NCBI GenBank assembly: GCA_032622095.1
Contig: CP136065.1
Span: 59,201,094-59,265,093 of the forward strand
Origin: Siphonodentalium dalli
Taxonomy: Eukaryota; Mollusca; Scaphopoda; Gadilida; Siphonodentaliidae
Length of the DNA: 64,000 bases
Reading direction: 5' to 3'
Shown here: piece after piece, positions 11,860 through 24,618 of the stretch
Layout: each line of letters opens with the position of its first letter
Position numbering within the stretch: position 1 is the first letter of the stretch
Made by a program: the position numbers and the translations under genes
Notes under the pieces: generated by a model
What the model saw: the letters and a program-made list of their open reading frames with translations, nothing else
Database searches by the model: none
What the model was told of the DNA's origin: nothing

Positions 11860-12040
11860 CAAGTTCGTTGACTCTTTATTTACTAAGTACTCATTCACAA
11901 GTACTTGTACTGGTAGTTCCCTTAGAAAAAAAAACCGGACATTTCCCACAAATGAATAGGAATCCGTCTGCACCTGTATTACATTTTTTGTCTGTCATCT
12001 ACTCATATTTACTGAACATCCCTCCAGAAATGTCACTTCA
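11860..12040. mobile_element. Family P MITE, copy 2 (partial)
   Basis: TTTACTAAGTACTCATTCAC, TAGTTCCCTTAG and AACATCCCTCCAGAAATGTC match P copies at 26097 and 59429. Confidence 0.6.
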
Positions 12041-12245
12041 GTAATGTAATAATCGACCCCTAAACCACAGCAGAATTATGGGAACTTTTTCAGGATTTAG
12101 TCGGAAATATAGCTTGCTGATATTCATCGGAAAGCTCTCGGGGAGAGCTTTCCAATGAATGGCAACAAGCCATATTTCCGACTAAATTCTGAAAAATTTC
12201 CCATCATTCTGCTGTGGTTAAAGGGTCATATACTTCGGGCATTAC
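12037..12245. mobile_element. Family E hairpin MITE, copy 2
   Basis: Long palindrome with CATAATTCTGCTGTGG-type arms and centre GAAAGCTCTCGGGGAGAGCTTT. It ends GGGCATTACTG. The TA flanks are lost. Confidence 0.8.
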
Positions 12246-12341
12246 TGAACCTCTATAACTGAGAATCCATCACTTATGACTCATTTGTAGAAATGTTCAG
12301 CTAATAAGTAAACAAAAACAGACTAAGGCTTTTTGATGAAA

Positions 12342-12574
12342 TTAACCCTTTGAGTGCCAGGGGCCGATCTCATCGGCCCTAAACCTACAAAATAAGTCTG
12401 TTAAAGAATATAAGAATAAATGATTAAAATTGTAAAAAAAAAAAAAAAATGTTAGGCCAATGCATTCTCTTATATATGCGAGGCGACCTATGGTCGACTC
12501 GCATATATAAGAGAATGCATTGGCACAGGGTATATGGGTTGATACAAAAATCGACCTGGCACTCAAAGGGTTAA
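12342..12574 (+). mobile_element. Family C TTAA MITE, copy 1
   Basis: TTAACCCTTTGAGTGCCAGG to CCTGGCACTCAAAGGGTTAA gives a 20-bp perfect inverted repeat with TTAA at both ends (piggyBac style). Contains GGCCGATCTCATCGGCC, a poly-A run and one palindromic cassette (12453-12525). Confidence 0.9.
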
Positions 12575-12743
12575 TACATGTAGTTGAAATTTCCAACAAA
12601 TGAATCAATGGCAATTGACTACTCATCGATGATCAATAAGAAATCAGTTATTGAAGGATTATTACTTTTGAAGCCTAATGCCTCACTACTGTGTTCACCC
12701 TAACCTTGAGCCATTAGGGGTGGATCCTCATTTCACTTGTATG

Positions 12744-12917
12744 GTAATGTCCTAAATAATTGACTCCTAAATCACAGCAGAATTATGGGAAATTTTTTCA
12801 GGATTTAGTCTGTGAGAGCTTTCCGATGAATGGCAATCAAGCCATATTTCCGACTAACCCTGAAAAATTTCCCATAATTCTGCTGGGCTTAAAGGGTCAT
12901 ATACTTCGGACATTACT
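12744..12917. mobile_element. Family E hairpin MITE, copy 3
   Basis: TAATGTCCTAAATAATTGAC to CGGACATTACTGTA; part of one arm is deleted at the centre. Confidence 0.75.
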
Positions 12918-13179
12918 GTACAAACTGGTCTGCCAGTTGAGGGTTCAGTACTTCAGGTCTGTTTGTGAATAGTTATTCTGGTTCTCACCATCTTCGTTCT
13001 GGCACTATTATACACAAACTGTGCACTGTTATATCATAGCTTTGTAACTTGTGAGACATCATGATCACTGTTACCATGATATGCATCCAGTAATAAGGTA
13101 CATTACTATCACTGAATCTGATGTTTATGACTTGGTCTGACACATACCTCTGCAAGTGTTCTGCAACAATTGGACACCC

Positions 13180-13440
13180 TCCTGTGAATATATATGATTT
13201 AGATGCATGGTCACTCATTATCAACTACCAGTATATGTTACAATACTCCCTGTGCCATCACACTCTGACAATTCGGTATAAATGGGAAAGATGAATTGTT
13301 CAGCAAGTTGTCATAAGTGAATAGTTTTAGATGGATGGCCACCCATTATCTACTACTAGTATATGTTACAATACTACTGGTACCATTATACTATGGTTGT
13401 TTAGTATAAATGGGCAAGGTGAATTGTTCATCAACACTTA
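13180..13440. repeat. ~134-bp tandem duplication
   Basis: CAGTATATGTTACAATACT, GGTATAAATGGGAAAGATGA and GGATGGCCACCCATTATC-type blocks occur twice. Confidence 0.75.
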
Positions 13441-13819
13441 CAACATTTATTACATAATAACCGCAAATAACTTCAAGTTGTACATTAGATGGAAATATTA
13501 TTTGGGTTTGTGATGGATAGTTGTTTTAAGTCTTCAGAAGGTTAAAAAAAGATGATGACATTAATCTTATCTATAAATTTTAATCATTGCCTTGGATCAC
13601 ATCAGAAAGAGAGTTCCTAATGGGAACTCTCTTATTTCCATGATGGTCCTAATATATGCCTAAAAAGTTTACGGAGAGCATACATACACAGAATGACATG
13701 AGAGTGTTAATGGGTTTGTTGATACAGGTACCACATAATTGCTATTGCGGAAGGAAAAAAAGAGAGGTGCTGCCTCAATGGCGCCTTGAGTTCTATCCTT
13801 CTGCTATGGCACAAGTGCG

Positions 13820-13996
13820 GTATCGACAATTCATTAATACACGTGTTGTTCTGTGTTTATTTCACACCACCTGTCCTAGAATCTGTGAATTTCAGAAAAC
13901 AGACTTACAAGGGTTATTCAGGCACATACAGAGCTGGTTTTGTCATGTGTGATGTTTTTATTTTATAGTTCCAATTTCATGTTGCGGCAAACATCA
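13820..13996 (+). repeat. Dispersed repeat T, copy 1 left part
   Basis: AAAACAGACTTACAAGGGTT and CATACAGAGC match 47880-48030. The right part continues after a family A element at 14949-15050. Confidence 0.7.
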
Positions 13997-14948
13997 TTAA
14001 CCCTCTCATGACGGGAGCTGTGCTGGTGCAACATTAAAGACCCTGTGCCAATGCATTCTCTTATATATGCGAGTCGACCATAGGTCGCCTCGCATATATA
14101 AGAGAATGCATTGCCTTAACAATTTTTTTTATCATTTTTTATCAATTTTACTTATATTCTTTAACAATTTTGATCAATTTTTATCATTTTTTATTATATT
14201 TTCTTTTATTAGTCGAGTTTTTTTCCAAAACTCGACTTATAGTTTGATGAGGGACGGTGGGCGGACGGGCGGGTGGGCGACGTGTTTTGCTTATAACTCA
14301 ACCGTTTATTGACGGATTAAATTTTTTTTTGGTGTGTGAGTACATATCCATGCACGTAAGCTGCCGACAATAAATCGGGTTCGTCCGCACATTTATTACA
14401 GAGTTATGGCCCTTTGCCATTTTTTACTGATTTTAGGCTCGTTAGCGCAACAACTTCAACAAACGTTATCTGATTCGATTGAAATTTGGGATATAGGTGT
14501 CTCCCAAGAATATCTCGGACGATTTCGAAAACCGGCCTGGTCCGATAAAATTTGATAGAGTTATGGCCCCTTAATTAGTCATTTTTCACGAATTTTCAGC
14601 TCGTTAGCGCGATAACTTCAACAAATGTTAACGACTGCCAAAAAACTCAACAAAAGCATCTTAGATGCGTACCCCTTGTTTCTTACATTCTTTGTCAATT
14701 TCTATCATTTTTTTCTTACATTCGTTAACAATTTTTATGTTTTATTTTCATTTCTTACATTCTTTAACAATTTTTATCATTTTTTTCTTACATTTTTTAA
14801 CAATTATAAAAAATGATATAAAATTTGTTAGGCCAATGCATTCTCTTATATATGCGAGGCGACCTATGGTCAACTCGCATATATAAGAGAATGCATTGGC
14901 ACAAGGTTTTCAAAAAAATTCAGGAAGCTCCAGTAATGAAAGAGTTAA
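13997..14948 (+). mobile_element. Family A MITE, copy 3, with internal insertion
   Basis: TTAACCCTCTCATGACGGGAGC to GGAAGCTCCAGTAATGAAAGAGTTAA gives the family A ends. The two cassettes are of the TCGACCATAGGTCGCC type otherwise seen in families B and C. The middle is B-like T-rich DNA plus a separate GC-richer insert at about 14207-14660. The uninterrupted host repeat at 47880-48140 serves as an approximate empty site. Confidence 0.82.
14207..14660. mobile_element. Inserted repeat with CGAGTTTT ends
   Basis: Begins with inverted TCGAGTTTTTTTCCAAAACTCGA, then a GGGCGGACGGGCGGGTGGGCGA run and repeated AGAGTTATGGCCC and CTCGTTAGCGC. This style of dispersed repeat is common in invertebrates; class unknown. 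The limits are approximate. Confidence 0.55.
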
Positions 14949-15309
14949 GTCTTTTTATGTCAACTGGGTGTATATGGAACATGTGTGGCATATGGATTTG
15001 TAAATACGACACAACAAAAAAACTGTAATTCTAGGAACAAACGTTTACCAAATGTACAATAGTGCTTTTTTCACTTGATTCGAATCATACATTGCTGAGA
15101 ATGCACTATACATGCCATGAATGTGGTGTAGATGGAGGAATATTTTGCACATGCGCCAATATACCGTACATATCTGATGAACTTTTTGTGAATGGCACTG
15201 TCTTTAGTATTGCAGTTCTTCAATATTGTGGTTCCTGCCACAAAAAGGTCCTGCATCTGTTTTCAATGATAAAACACCTCTGATATAGTATGCACACTGC
15301 ATAGAAGTT

Positions 15310-17870
15310 TGACATTCTAGCATCTCTCATGAAATCATCCATTTATATAACTTAACCTTCCATCATATCGCAACACCTTTACTGGTTTTACTCCTACTGA
15401 TTTCCGACTTCTAAAGTCAATTCGTAATTACTCAATGCTTGTCTATTTGGTTCTTCTTTGATCCAATCAAGTCTAGCTCTGGATTCAGAGTAAAATCTTG
15501 CTCAGGTTCTCAGATTTGGTCCGCAAAGAAGAGGTTTCTGTTTCGTAATGTGGCAAGTAATACATCATCATTGTTGTTTTTTTTTAGTTGATATCCTCCT
15601 TCTTTTGTTTTTATATATCACTTTGATGTTTTCAAATGTAACCAGTCAGTGACTGTACAAGAAAATAATCAGTTGCGATGCAAGTTGCAATTATGACACA
15701 TCATGGTCCAGATTGATAGATAGGTAGTGACCTAGTTGGTCTTGTATGACCTTGGGTCGTTCTTCTAATAAAAATGCAACTTTACCACAGACACTACCAA
15801 ACTCATACCAGACATTATGTTTAGCCCTTAATTCTAACATCTCTCAAACCATTAACCATAGATTAGTCTCTTTGTAAAGTGTGACCTTCAATAATATCAT
15901 AATGCATTTACCAGTTTTTGATCTTGTGATGTTCAGACCTCATTCTCTATGCATGATTACTCAATGCTTATGTAAAGGATTTTTTTTTAATCAAGAAACT
16001 CTGGCTCTGAAATCGGAGTAAAATCTTATTCCACACCAAAGTGCATGGTTTCTGCTTCATAACCTGGCAAGATATAGAGAGAGAATACCTACAGGTTTTG
16101 TTTGAATACTGAAATAACTCGTGAGTGTCTGGAAAGAAATGTCAAATTTTCACGGCTATGTGCGGCTGTGAATGAAATTTGAACAAAAAAACTTTAGGTA
16201 TTATTTTTATTATATGCGGATTATTTAGGTTCAAAGATGCTAAGTTAAGTCTTAATTAATTAAATCATTTACTGTACTTAATTAAAGAGTGCACATGTCA
16301 GTGTTTACTAACAGGAAAGTCATAAATTTGTATACTTTTGATTGGCTAGTGGACAGTGTTCATGCAATGATCACTTGATCGAACTTGGCAGCTCCTGTTA
16401 GTTTCAAACCCTACAGTGAAATAACGCTATCTAGAGTGAAATAACGACATGGTATTTTCCCACTATTTTATAGGCAAAAATAAAAAAATAAATATTAGCA
16501 TTGTTTTTTGGTTGATATCACCTTTTTGTAATTTCCCACTATTTTATAGGCAAAAATATAACAACAAATATTAGCATTGTTTTTTGGTTGATATCACCTT
16601 TTTGTCCTTTGATATCTCACTCCGTGTTGATGAGAATCGAACGTGTTTATGCTTTCTGTCTGATCCAGTACACTTTATCAGGAGTAACTGTATCAGAAAA
16701 TGTTCAGGTGCGATAATAATGCATGATATAAAGTATCACAGTTCAGATTGATAGAGGGTGAAGCAAAACACAAAATATCAATTGTGTTATTTGGACAAAA
16801 ATGCCGTTTTAACGGAGACACTCTATACCAGACGGCATTTTTAGCCTTAATTCTAACATCCCTCAAGCCATTTACCATAGAGTAGTCTCTTGTAAAGCGT
16901 GACCTTCAATAATATCATAATGCATTTACCAGTTTTAGTTCTTGTGATGTTCAGATCTCATTCTCTATGCATTATTACTCAATGCTTGCATAATGGATTT
17001 TTCTTGATCCCAAAAACTCTGGCTCGGAAATTGGAGTAATATCTTATTCCACACAAGACGTGGTTTCTGCTTCTTAACCTGACAAGATAAAAATTCATCA
17101 TTGTTTTTTGGTTGATATCACCTTTTTCTTTGATATCTCACTCTGTGTTGATGGGAATCGAACGTGTTTATGCTTTCTGTCTGATCCAGTATACTTTATC
17201 AGGAGTAACTGCATCAGAAAATGTTCAGGTGCGATAATAATGCATGATATAAAGCGTCACAGTTCAGATTGATAGAGGGTGAAGAGCAACACAATATATC
17301 AATTGTGTTATTTGGACAAAAATGCAGTTTTAACGGAGACACTCTATACCAGAGGGCATGTTTAGTCTTAATTCTAACATCCCTCAAGCCATTTACCATA
17401 GAGTTATCTCTTTGTAAAGCGTGACCTTCAATAATATCATAATGCATTTACCAGTTTTAGATCTTGTGATGTTCAGACCTCATTATCAATGCATGATTAT
17501 ACTCAATGCTTATGTAATGGATTTTTCTTGATCCAATAAATTCTGGCTTTGAAATCGGAGTAAAATCTTATTCCACACAAGACGTGATTTCTGCTTCGTA
17601 ACCTGGCAAGATAAAACATCATCATTGTTTTTTTTGGTTGATATCACCTTTTTTGTTTGATATCTCACTCTGTGTTGATGTGGATCGAGCATGTTTATTC
17701 ATTCTGTCTGATCAGGTACACTTTATCTTGAGTAACTGTGTCAGAAAATGTTCAGGTGCGATCATAGGGTGTGATATGAAGCGTCATGGTTCAGACTGAT
17801 AGAAGATAAAGGAGCAACTCGATTTATGTCTCAGTGCCAAATAATTACCATTAGCCATTTCATGCTCGAT
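15310..17870. repeat. Large tandem array, ~530-bp units
   Basis: About five units, the first two the most diverged. Landmarks are GTGACCTTCAATAATATCAT, CTCAATGCTTATGTAATGGA, TTATTCCACACAAGACGTG, GGTTGATATCACC and GTTCAGGTGCGATAATAATG. The most similar pair is 16500-17095 and 17098-17615. An 85-bp internal duplication lies at 16455-16604. No recognisable coding frame. Confidence 0.85.
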
Positions 17871-18239
17871 AAACACAATCAAATACGTCTGTATCAGACA
17901 ATCGTTGGCTAATTTGTGTGACCACCAGACCCTCCGCTGTGACCAGCTTGATAACCCTTGATTTACCGGTACTATAGAAAACCCTTGTTTGACAGCTAAA
18001 TGCTAGTTTATCAATATAACCTATGTTTACTTGTACACCCATCAATAGTCCCATCACCGAGGATAAGCCTAGTCTAAGTGTTTGCTCCCATAAAATTAAT
18101 GGGGTGGTCCTCAAATATAAGCCACCCCCCCCCCTCCCATTTTTAGAATTTAGATGGTGAGAAAATTGATGCCAGGTCAATACAAAAAAACATAAGTGCA
18201 TGAATATAAATGAGTATTAAAGGTAAACACAGATTTGTT

Positions 18240-18312
18240 GTCCACTCAGATGTGGGTAACCTGATTCATGTATTTAGACAAATTAATCTGTTGCTTACCT
18301 TGGGGGGGGGGG
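18240..18312 (+). repeat. SINE-tail-like fragment and poly-G
   Basis: GTAACCTGATTCATGTATTT resembles the tails of the tRNA-like copies at 30673 and 34255. A poly-G run follows at 18302-18316. Confidence 0.45.
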
Positions 18313-18947
18313 GGGGGTGCAACATGCATTGGCACTAATAAAACTGATAGCATCACTATATAGTCTAGTAACTGAAGAAACGATTAATCCCAATAAACCT
18401 AACCCCACACTGCTTCAGTATGGTATTCACAGGCAGCTCAATTATCTTGTGTTGGTTATTACTTGGAGAATTTGATCCAAATTGGTCAGACTATTAGTTT
18501 GGAATCTGATTCAAATTAATCCCACAAATTGACTGTGAACAATGAAATCTTCTCAAGTTTGTTTTGCGCTCTCGCAGATAAACAATGACAAATGTGGCTT
18601 GGCAGGTGCGTATTGTTTTTAAGATCAAGTTAATCTATGTAGGATCTGATGTTGTTTTTTCTGCCAAACATCGGTGCATTAGAGTAACGTGCACTGGGAT
18701 TGATTGGGGAGTACCCAGGCCAAGTGACATATGATGGGATTCTTATGAACTTACCTGACCACAATCATATTGTTGAGTATGTGTGGTATGGGATTAGCCT
18801 GTATTGTGTTGCTCTTGGAGTGCATACCATAATTTTCTTGGTTGGTTAATAATCTCCAGCATCTTAACTAATTATCGGAGTATTGATCAGAAGTCTCTCA
18901 CATGGTCTAGTATACCAGTTGCAAGTTTTTCTTCAGGGCTACAAACT
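18313..18947. other. Unassigned DNA
   Basis: No gene or clear repeat seen. Confidence 0.4.
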
Positions 18948-19303
18948 TTAAAAGGTGACTGTATACTAAATCTGGCTATTTATGGGACCATCTCCTTTTA
19001 TACTCGAATAGAATATACGCAACGAATGAATGAATTTGAGCCATGGATTAGTGCAATATACACTTATGTGCTATATGAATGATGCCAACAACATGGTGAT
19101 TATAATGAAAATGAGTTTTATACTTGAGTCGTGAACTCGTTTTCATTATAATTACCATATTGTTTGCATCGTTCCTAGAGCGTATGAGTGTATTTTACAC
19201 TAATCCATGGTTCAAATTCATTCATTTGTTGCATATATTCTAATGAGTATCATAGGAGATGGTCCAAAAATATGGCCAGATTTTGTGTACAGTACCCCTT
19301 TAA
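18948..19303. mobile_element. Family F foldback element, copy 1
   Basis: Long imperfect hairpin. The arms share ATTTATGGGACCATCTCCTT, GAATGAATTTGAGCCATGGA and CATTATAATTACCAT in reverse. TTAA at both ends; right terminus GTACCCCTTTAA. The matching copy is at 42425. Confidence 0.82.
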
Positions 19304-19425
19304 ACAAGGTTCTCTGTTCCTTACACTCTTTATATATCCTAGATTCTGAGCTACATGTACATACATGTACAATATAATAATTCTAGGTTAAAGACACTAG
19401 CCATCTATGAACACTTTTTTCACAG

Positions 19426-19458
19426 GAATGACATCGACGTACGAAGCGGCAGCAATAG
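19426..19458 (+). CDS. Possible micro-exon with HERC2-like start codon
   Basis: A 33-nt, GC-richer stretch sits between TTTTTTCACAG and G|GTGAAT, good splice borders on both sides. It contains ATG followed by TSTYEAAAI and a phase-1 end. Human HERC2 starts MPSESFCLAA, so length and the Ala run are suggestive only. An exon supplying the missing ARLDSKWLKTDIQ-like residues between this and 27278 was not found. It may be chance. Confidence 0.22.
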
Positions 19459-19764
19459 GTGAATTCTCTTTGTGGTTCCATTCTGGGATTTTGCGCATAA
19501 CAAAATATAACTTAAATACTACGTGTTTAGGTTTGTTATTGAACTTTTCAAGACCTTCTTGCAACAATTATATTTCTCTTAAACAATTTATCGGCAACAG
19601 AATAATCATATTTGTTCTCAGTAAAACAAGTTGTAGTTTATTTCTATTGAATTTTCCTGACTGGACTTCGATTTTAACAGACCAGTAGGTTGTGTTGGTG
19701 GGATACAGGTTATTCAGTATACAAGATGAAATGTCGACAGGTGAATTATAATTAATAGAGCATA

Positions 19765-19872
19765 CAGTAATGCCCTAAGTAATCGACTCCTTAACCACAG
19801 CAGAATTATGGGTAACTTTTCAGGATTCAGTTGGAAATATGGCTTGTTGCCATTCATCGGAAAGCTCTCGGG
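19765..19872. mobile_element. Family E MITE, copy 4, half element
   Basis: TA then CAGTAATGCCCTAAGTAATC through GGAAAGCTCTCGGG. The second arm is missing. Confidence 0.8.
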
Positions 19873-20469
19873 ATCTTGTCATTGACCACGTAGGCATAGT
19901 GCCCACATTTCCGGGATAGTCTACTCCAAGCCATGCTCTATTAACTAATTATTATACATGTACCATCGTGATGCTGCAGACACTCATGTGGTTTACCATA
20001 TAATTAGAGGTCATTGTGAAATACAGATGGGAATTGAATAGGGAAAAATCTTTGTAAGGTTAGTCTCAATTTGCCAAAATCTTTTCATTATTTGCATTCA
20101 TGGAGTTTCAAAACTTAGATAGTTATATGAACAAATTGTTGTTGTTGTCATCCCATGGTGTGGGATGGAAACCTGAATATACATCTTGAACTGAGCACCC
20201 GTCATAAAACAAATTTGGTTGCTCCTTAGTTAGTCTGATAACTAAAACAAGGTTAAGTGGTTTTCCTACCAATCCTCTCAGGATCCAACACATGATGATT
20301 CGGTGTTAGTAAATAATCTTCTTCACACAGAGCAGTCTAACTATTAGTCAATCATAGAGCACCGAGTCCTGACTTAGGATTGACATAATAATATTTGTGT
20401 GTAATTTACAGAAGCGGTAAGCCAGTTAAACCAGTGCTTTGCACTCAGCGAGATAAATATCAGGGTAGC
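19873..20469. other. Unassigned DNA
   Basis: No gene or clear repeat seen. Confidence 0.4.
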
Positions 20470-22870
20470 CCTCATCAGCGGGTATGTTCACTATATCACT
20501 GTGATCTCACAACTGTGTTGTTAGCTTCGTGTTCATCTAATGCTATTGAAGGAAAAAATGGTTTTATCTTTGATGAGGAAATACAGTGGAATATCTACCT
20601 GTAATTAAGATTGGCTATCATCTGTGTTTCTCAGGTGAGTTTAGCTAATCAAGCTTGGTGTCATGTTATTAACCCTTTTGGTACCTCACTCTTTAATAAC
20701 ACCTGGAGCCTTATTAAGGTGTTTTTTCCCACCAGAATATATATATTAGAAATTGGATTGTAATTTGTTTATGATTGCAACCTAACTCTACTTGAACACT
20801 TGTCGGCAATTGACAAACTTGTAACAGGATTGTAATTACATGTAGATACATGTACATGTACATGAATGTAACCATTTGTGAGTTTCTAGTATTCTGCATG
20901 CTAGTTGCAGGTATTGTTATACTATTGATTGATTTGAAATAACAGTAATATTATAACAGACATTCTATTTCACTGTTTGATATTTAAATTAGAATTGGAA
21001 TGATTTTCAATTGGAATTCAATCATCATCTTAAAGTTTTGATGAATCAAGTCCTGGATTACTAGTGACGTAATTGGGTGGTATGGAAAGGAAGCAACATT
21101 CAATTTGATTTAAAACTTCTTCATCTTCACTATATATCGCGTAACCTGAACCTGTGTTGTAAGCTTCGTGTTCATCTAATAGCTTCGTGTTCATCTAATG
21201 CTATTGAAGGAAAAAATGGTTTTATCTTTGATGAGGAAATACCCTGGAATATCTACCTGTAATTAAGATTGGCTATCATCTGTGTTTCCCAGGTGAGTTT
21301 AGCTAATCAAGCTTGACGTCATGTTATTAACCCTTTTGGTGCCTCACTCTTTAATAACACCTGGAAGCTTATTAAGTGGTTTTTTAAAACCAGAATTAGA
21401 AATTGGATTGTAATTTGTTTATGATAGCAACCTAACTCTACTTGAACACTTGTCGACAACTGACAAACTTGTAACAAGAATGTAACCATTTGTGAGTTTC
21501 TAGTATTCTGCACATGTACATGCTAGTTGAAGGTATTGGTATACTATTGATTTATTTGAAATAACAGTAATATTATAAGTTTTGTAACAGACATTCTATT
21601 TCACTGTTTGATCTTTAATTTGGAATTTGAAAGATTTTCAATTGGAATTTGATTGTCATCTTAAATTTTTGATTAATCAAGTCCTGGATTGTGTAATTTG
21701 GGTAGTATGGAAAGGCAGCAACATTCAATTTGATTTAAAACTTCTTCATCTTCACTATATATCGCGTAACCTGAACGTGTGTTGTTAGCTTCGTGTTCAA
21801 TTAATGCTATTGATGGAAAAAACTTTTATCTTTGATGAGGATTATAACATGGAATATCTACCTGTAATTAAGATTGGCTATCATCTGTGTTTCTCAGGTG
21901 AGTTCAGCTAATCAAGCTTGGTGTCATGTTATTAACCCTTTTGGTGCCTCACTCTTTAATAACTCCTGGAAGCTTATTGAGCATTTTTCCTCCTGAATTA
22001 TAAATCATGCAGTTTGTAATTGGATTATTATAGCAACTTACCTCTACTTGAGAATTATTTGACAGTTGAAAACGTCGATAATAGGATTGTAATTACATGT
22101 ACCAGTATGTAGGTGGCCATTTGTCAGTTGCTTGTACATGTATACACTTTATATGCGATTTTAGCAAATATTGGTATATATTGAGATTTAAATAACATAT
22201 ATTGTATTAGATTATTAGATGTTTAAATTCAAATTTGCATGGAATGGAAGCAACATTCAATTTTAATTTTAATCTAAACTTCTTCATCATCATCAGTATG
22301 TTCGCTATATCGCAGTGATCTGAATTACTGTTTTTAGCTTCATGTTCATGATGAAGAAACACCATGGAATATCTACCTGTAATTTAGATTGGCTATCATC
22401 TGTGCACTTCAGGTGAGTTCAGGTAATCAATCTAGTGTCAAGCTATTAACCCTTTGGTGTCTGACTATAATAACACCTGGGATCTTATTAAGAATTTTTG
22501 AACCACAAATTAGATATTTTTTTTATGATAGAAGCCTACTAGTACCTCTAAGTAAGCATTATTTGACAGTTGAAAAACTTGGTAACATTATTGTAATTAC
22601 ATGTATTTAGGTATCCATTTGTGAGTTACTGCTACGTGTACTTGCTGATTGAAGTAATATTGCTGTGGTATCATTGAGTCAATCGAAATAACTGAAATAA
22701 TAATTAATACATTAAAACAGACATTTTGATCCACTGTTTAATTTTTAAATTGGAATTTGATTGTTGTCTTAATTTTTTTTTTATTTACCATGTCTGAATT
22801 GCTTCTTGACATTATTTTATAGCATGAAAAGTAATCAAAATTCAATTTGATTTCAAATTTTAAAAGATGC
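20470..22870. repeat. Large tandem array, 515-660-bp units
   Basis: Four units share GGAATATCTACCTGTAATTA, AGATTGGCTATCATCTGTG, AACCCTTTTGGTGCCTCACT and GTTGTTAGCTTCGTGTTCAT. Each also has a pyrimidine tract with CAGGTGAGT at about 20632, 21290, 21896 and 22410, like a 3' splice site fused to a 5' splice site. No exon-like frame extends across units. Confidence 0.85.
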
Positions 22871-23566
22871 ATAATCCGATTAAGTACCCCTCAATTACTA
22901 TTTATTTGGTTTCGGCTGGTTTCGGGGGTCAAAAATATTTGATTCGAGTCGAGGAACCCACCTATCAAATCTCAGAGTTATTAGATATCGATTTTTGAAA
23001 TCTATTATTTTCACCATCGAGACTTAATAGTGGCCCAGTAAAAAGTTGACAAGCCGACGGTCTTGGACCAAATTGTGGATGAAGATGGATAACTCTAAAA
23101 CCAAGAGGCCAAATTTCGTCGAAAAACATGTTGATAAATAACACGTTTCGCTGCGTTTCGGGAAATTTTATACTATAGTTGACAGTGGTTAGCATTATTT
23201 TTGGGCAATTAATCGATTCTGATAACTGAAGCGGCATTTCTAAAAATGTTGTTGTTATTGGAATCTGATTATATGGGGACCATCAAATCGCATTGAGTAC
23301 CTTTTAACATTTGAAGCCCTGTGGTGGTTTTAAACCCTATTCTTAATTTTATTTCATTCTTCAATTGAGAACAGGAAGACAAATATACTCATGTTCTTCA
23401 CCCATAAGTGCAGTTTCATGGACAAAGGAAGTGTCATATAAAACCATACATACATAATCATTCTTGGCTATAATTTTGGCCTGTTATTGAGTTACTAGGG
23501 GATTGCCTGTCAAATATGACTGGTGACAAACATAACATGCAGGAACATTATGTGAAGAATTAGTTT
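22871..23566. other. Unassigned DNA
   Basis: No gene or clear repeat seen. Confidence 0.4.
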
Positions 23567-23568
23567 AA

Positions 23569-23890
23569 GCTGATAATAAACGCTCTTTATTAATAATTAT
23601 TAGTGCATATTTAAGTCATTTAAGGATAACGGCAACTATCCTGTGGCATTCTCATGTCTTGTTACCTCTGTGCACCAATTTCCCCATATATTTTCTGAGC
23701 TGATAATGAACGCTCTTTAATATATTAATATATGAGTCCCCCTTTAAGTCATCTGAGGTCGAAGCCCCATCCCGTGACATTCCCCTGGTCATGTGATCAA
23801 TGTGTACCAATTTCCTACATATATTATAAGCTGATAAGGAAACTCTTTATTGCTCATGTATGGCCATTTAAGTCATCTGAGATAAAAAAA
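23569..23890. repeat. ~130-bp tandem repeat, 2.6 units
   Basis: GCTGATAATAAACGCTCTTT, TTTAAGTCATCTGAGG and GTACCAATTTCC recur at about 23570, 23700 and 23829. Confidence 0.78.
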
Positions 23891-23965
23891 ATGATGGATG
23901 ACATGCAGGAAAATATCATCACCGCTGATTTTGGGGTTGAATAGCGAGAATTATTATATACTTAG

Positions 23966-24356
23966 ATTCTGCAGAGGATCATACTGTCTTTTGATGGGAT
24001 AAAGCTCGCTTATGTGTCAGAGTAGTTTTTGACCATTGGCCTGCAAGCAAACTATCCCCTGGTTATAGTTCTCGACTATTACCCGCATGCTGTCGTCATA
24101 ATTGGTGTGCAGTGAGATTTGTTCATGCCGAGGCGAGAATAGTGACAAGCAAACCTTGGCCTGGGCTACAGTCTTAAAACTATTTATCCCTCAGCTGATT
24201 CCACGCCAACAGTGATGCTAGCAGGTGGATACCGGTAAATAGTTTGAAGACTGTATAGCCCAGGCCATAGTTCGCTTGTCAGCCAATGGTCAAAACTGCT
24301 CTTTGACATTTGAGCTCGCTTCGTCCAATCAACAGACAGTATGATACTCTGCAAAT
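23966..24356. mobile_element. Foldback element S
   Basis: Inverted arms of ~100 bp: TCTGCAGAGGATCATACTGT against ACAGTATGATACTCTGCAAA, and TTTTTGACCATTGGCCTG against CAGCCAATGGTCAAAAC. A second inner pair is CCTTGGCCTGGGCTACAGTC against GACTGTATAGCCCAGGCC. No coding sequence. Confidence 0.75.
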
Positions 24357-24358
24357 TC

Positions 24359-24618
24359 TTAACCCTTTTATGACGGAGCTGCACTAGTTCAGCATTAAAT
24401 ATCATGTGCCAGTGAATTCTCTTATATATGTGAGTCTCCCATAGCGAGCCTTGCATATAAGAGAATACATTGGCTTACAAGGTCATGGTAAATATTATTA
24501 GGCCAATGTATTCCCTTATATATACGAGGCTCCCTATTGGAGACTTTCATATATAAGATAATGCATTGGCACATGGATATCGCAAAATTTCAGGAAGCTC
24601 CAGTCATGAATGGGTTAA
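24359..24618 (+). mobile_element. Family A MITE, copy 4
   Basis: TTAACCCTTTTATGACGGAG to CATGAATGGGTTAA, 260 bp, two cassettes; TTAA at both ends. Confidence 0.88.

Noticed and set aside
14041-14109. CRISPR-like regularly spaced palindromic repeats (cassettes)
   Set aside because: The repeats are parts of dispersed transposons with TTAA ends, lack uniform unique spacers, and the genome is animal.
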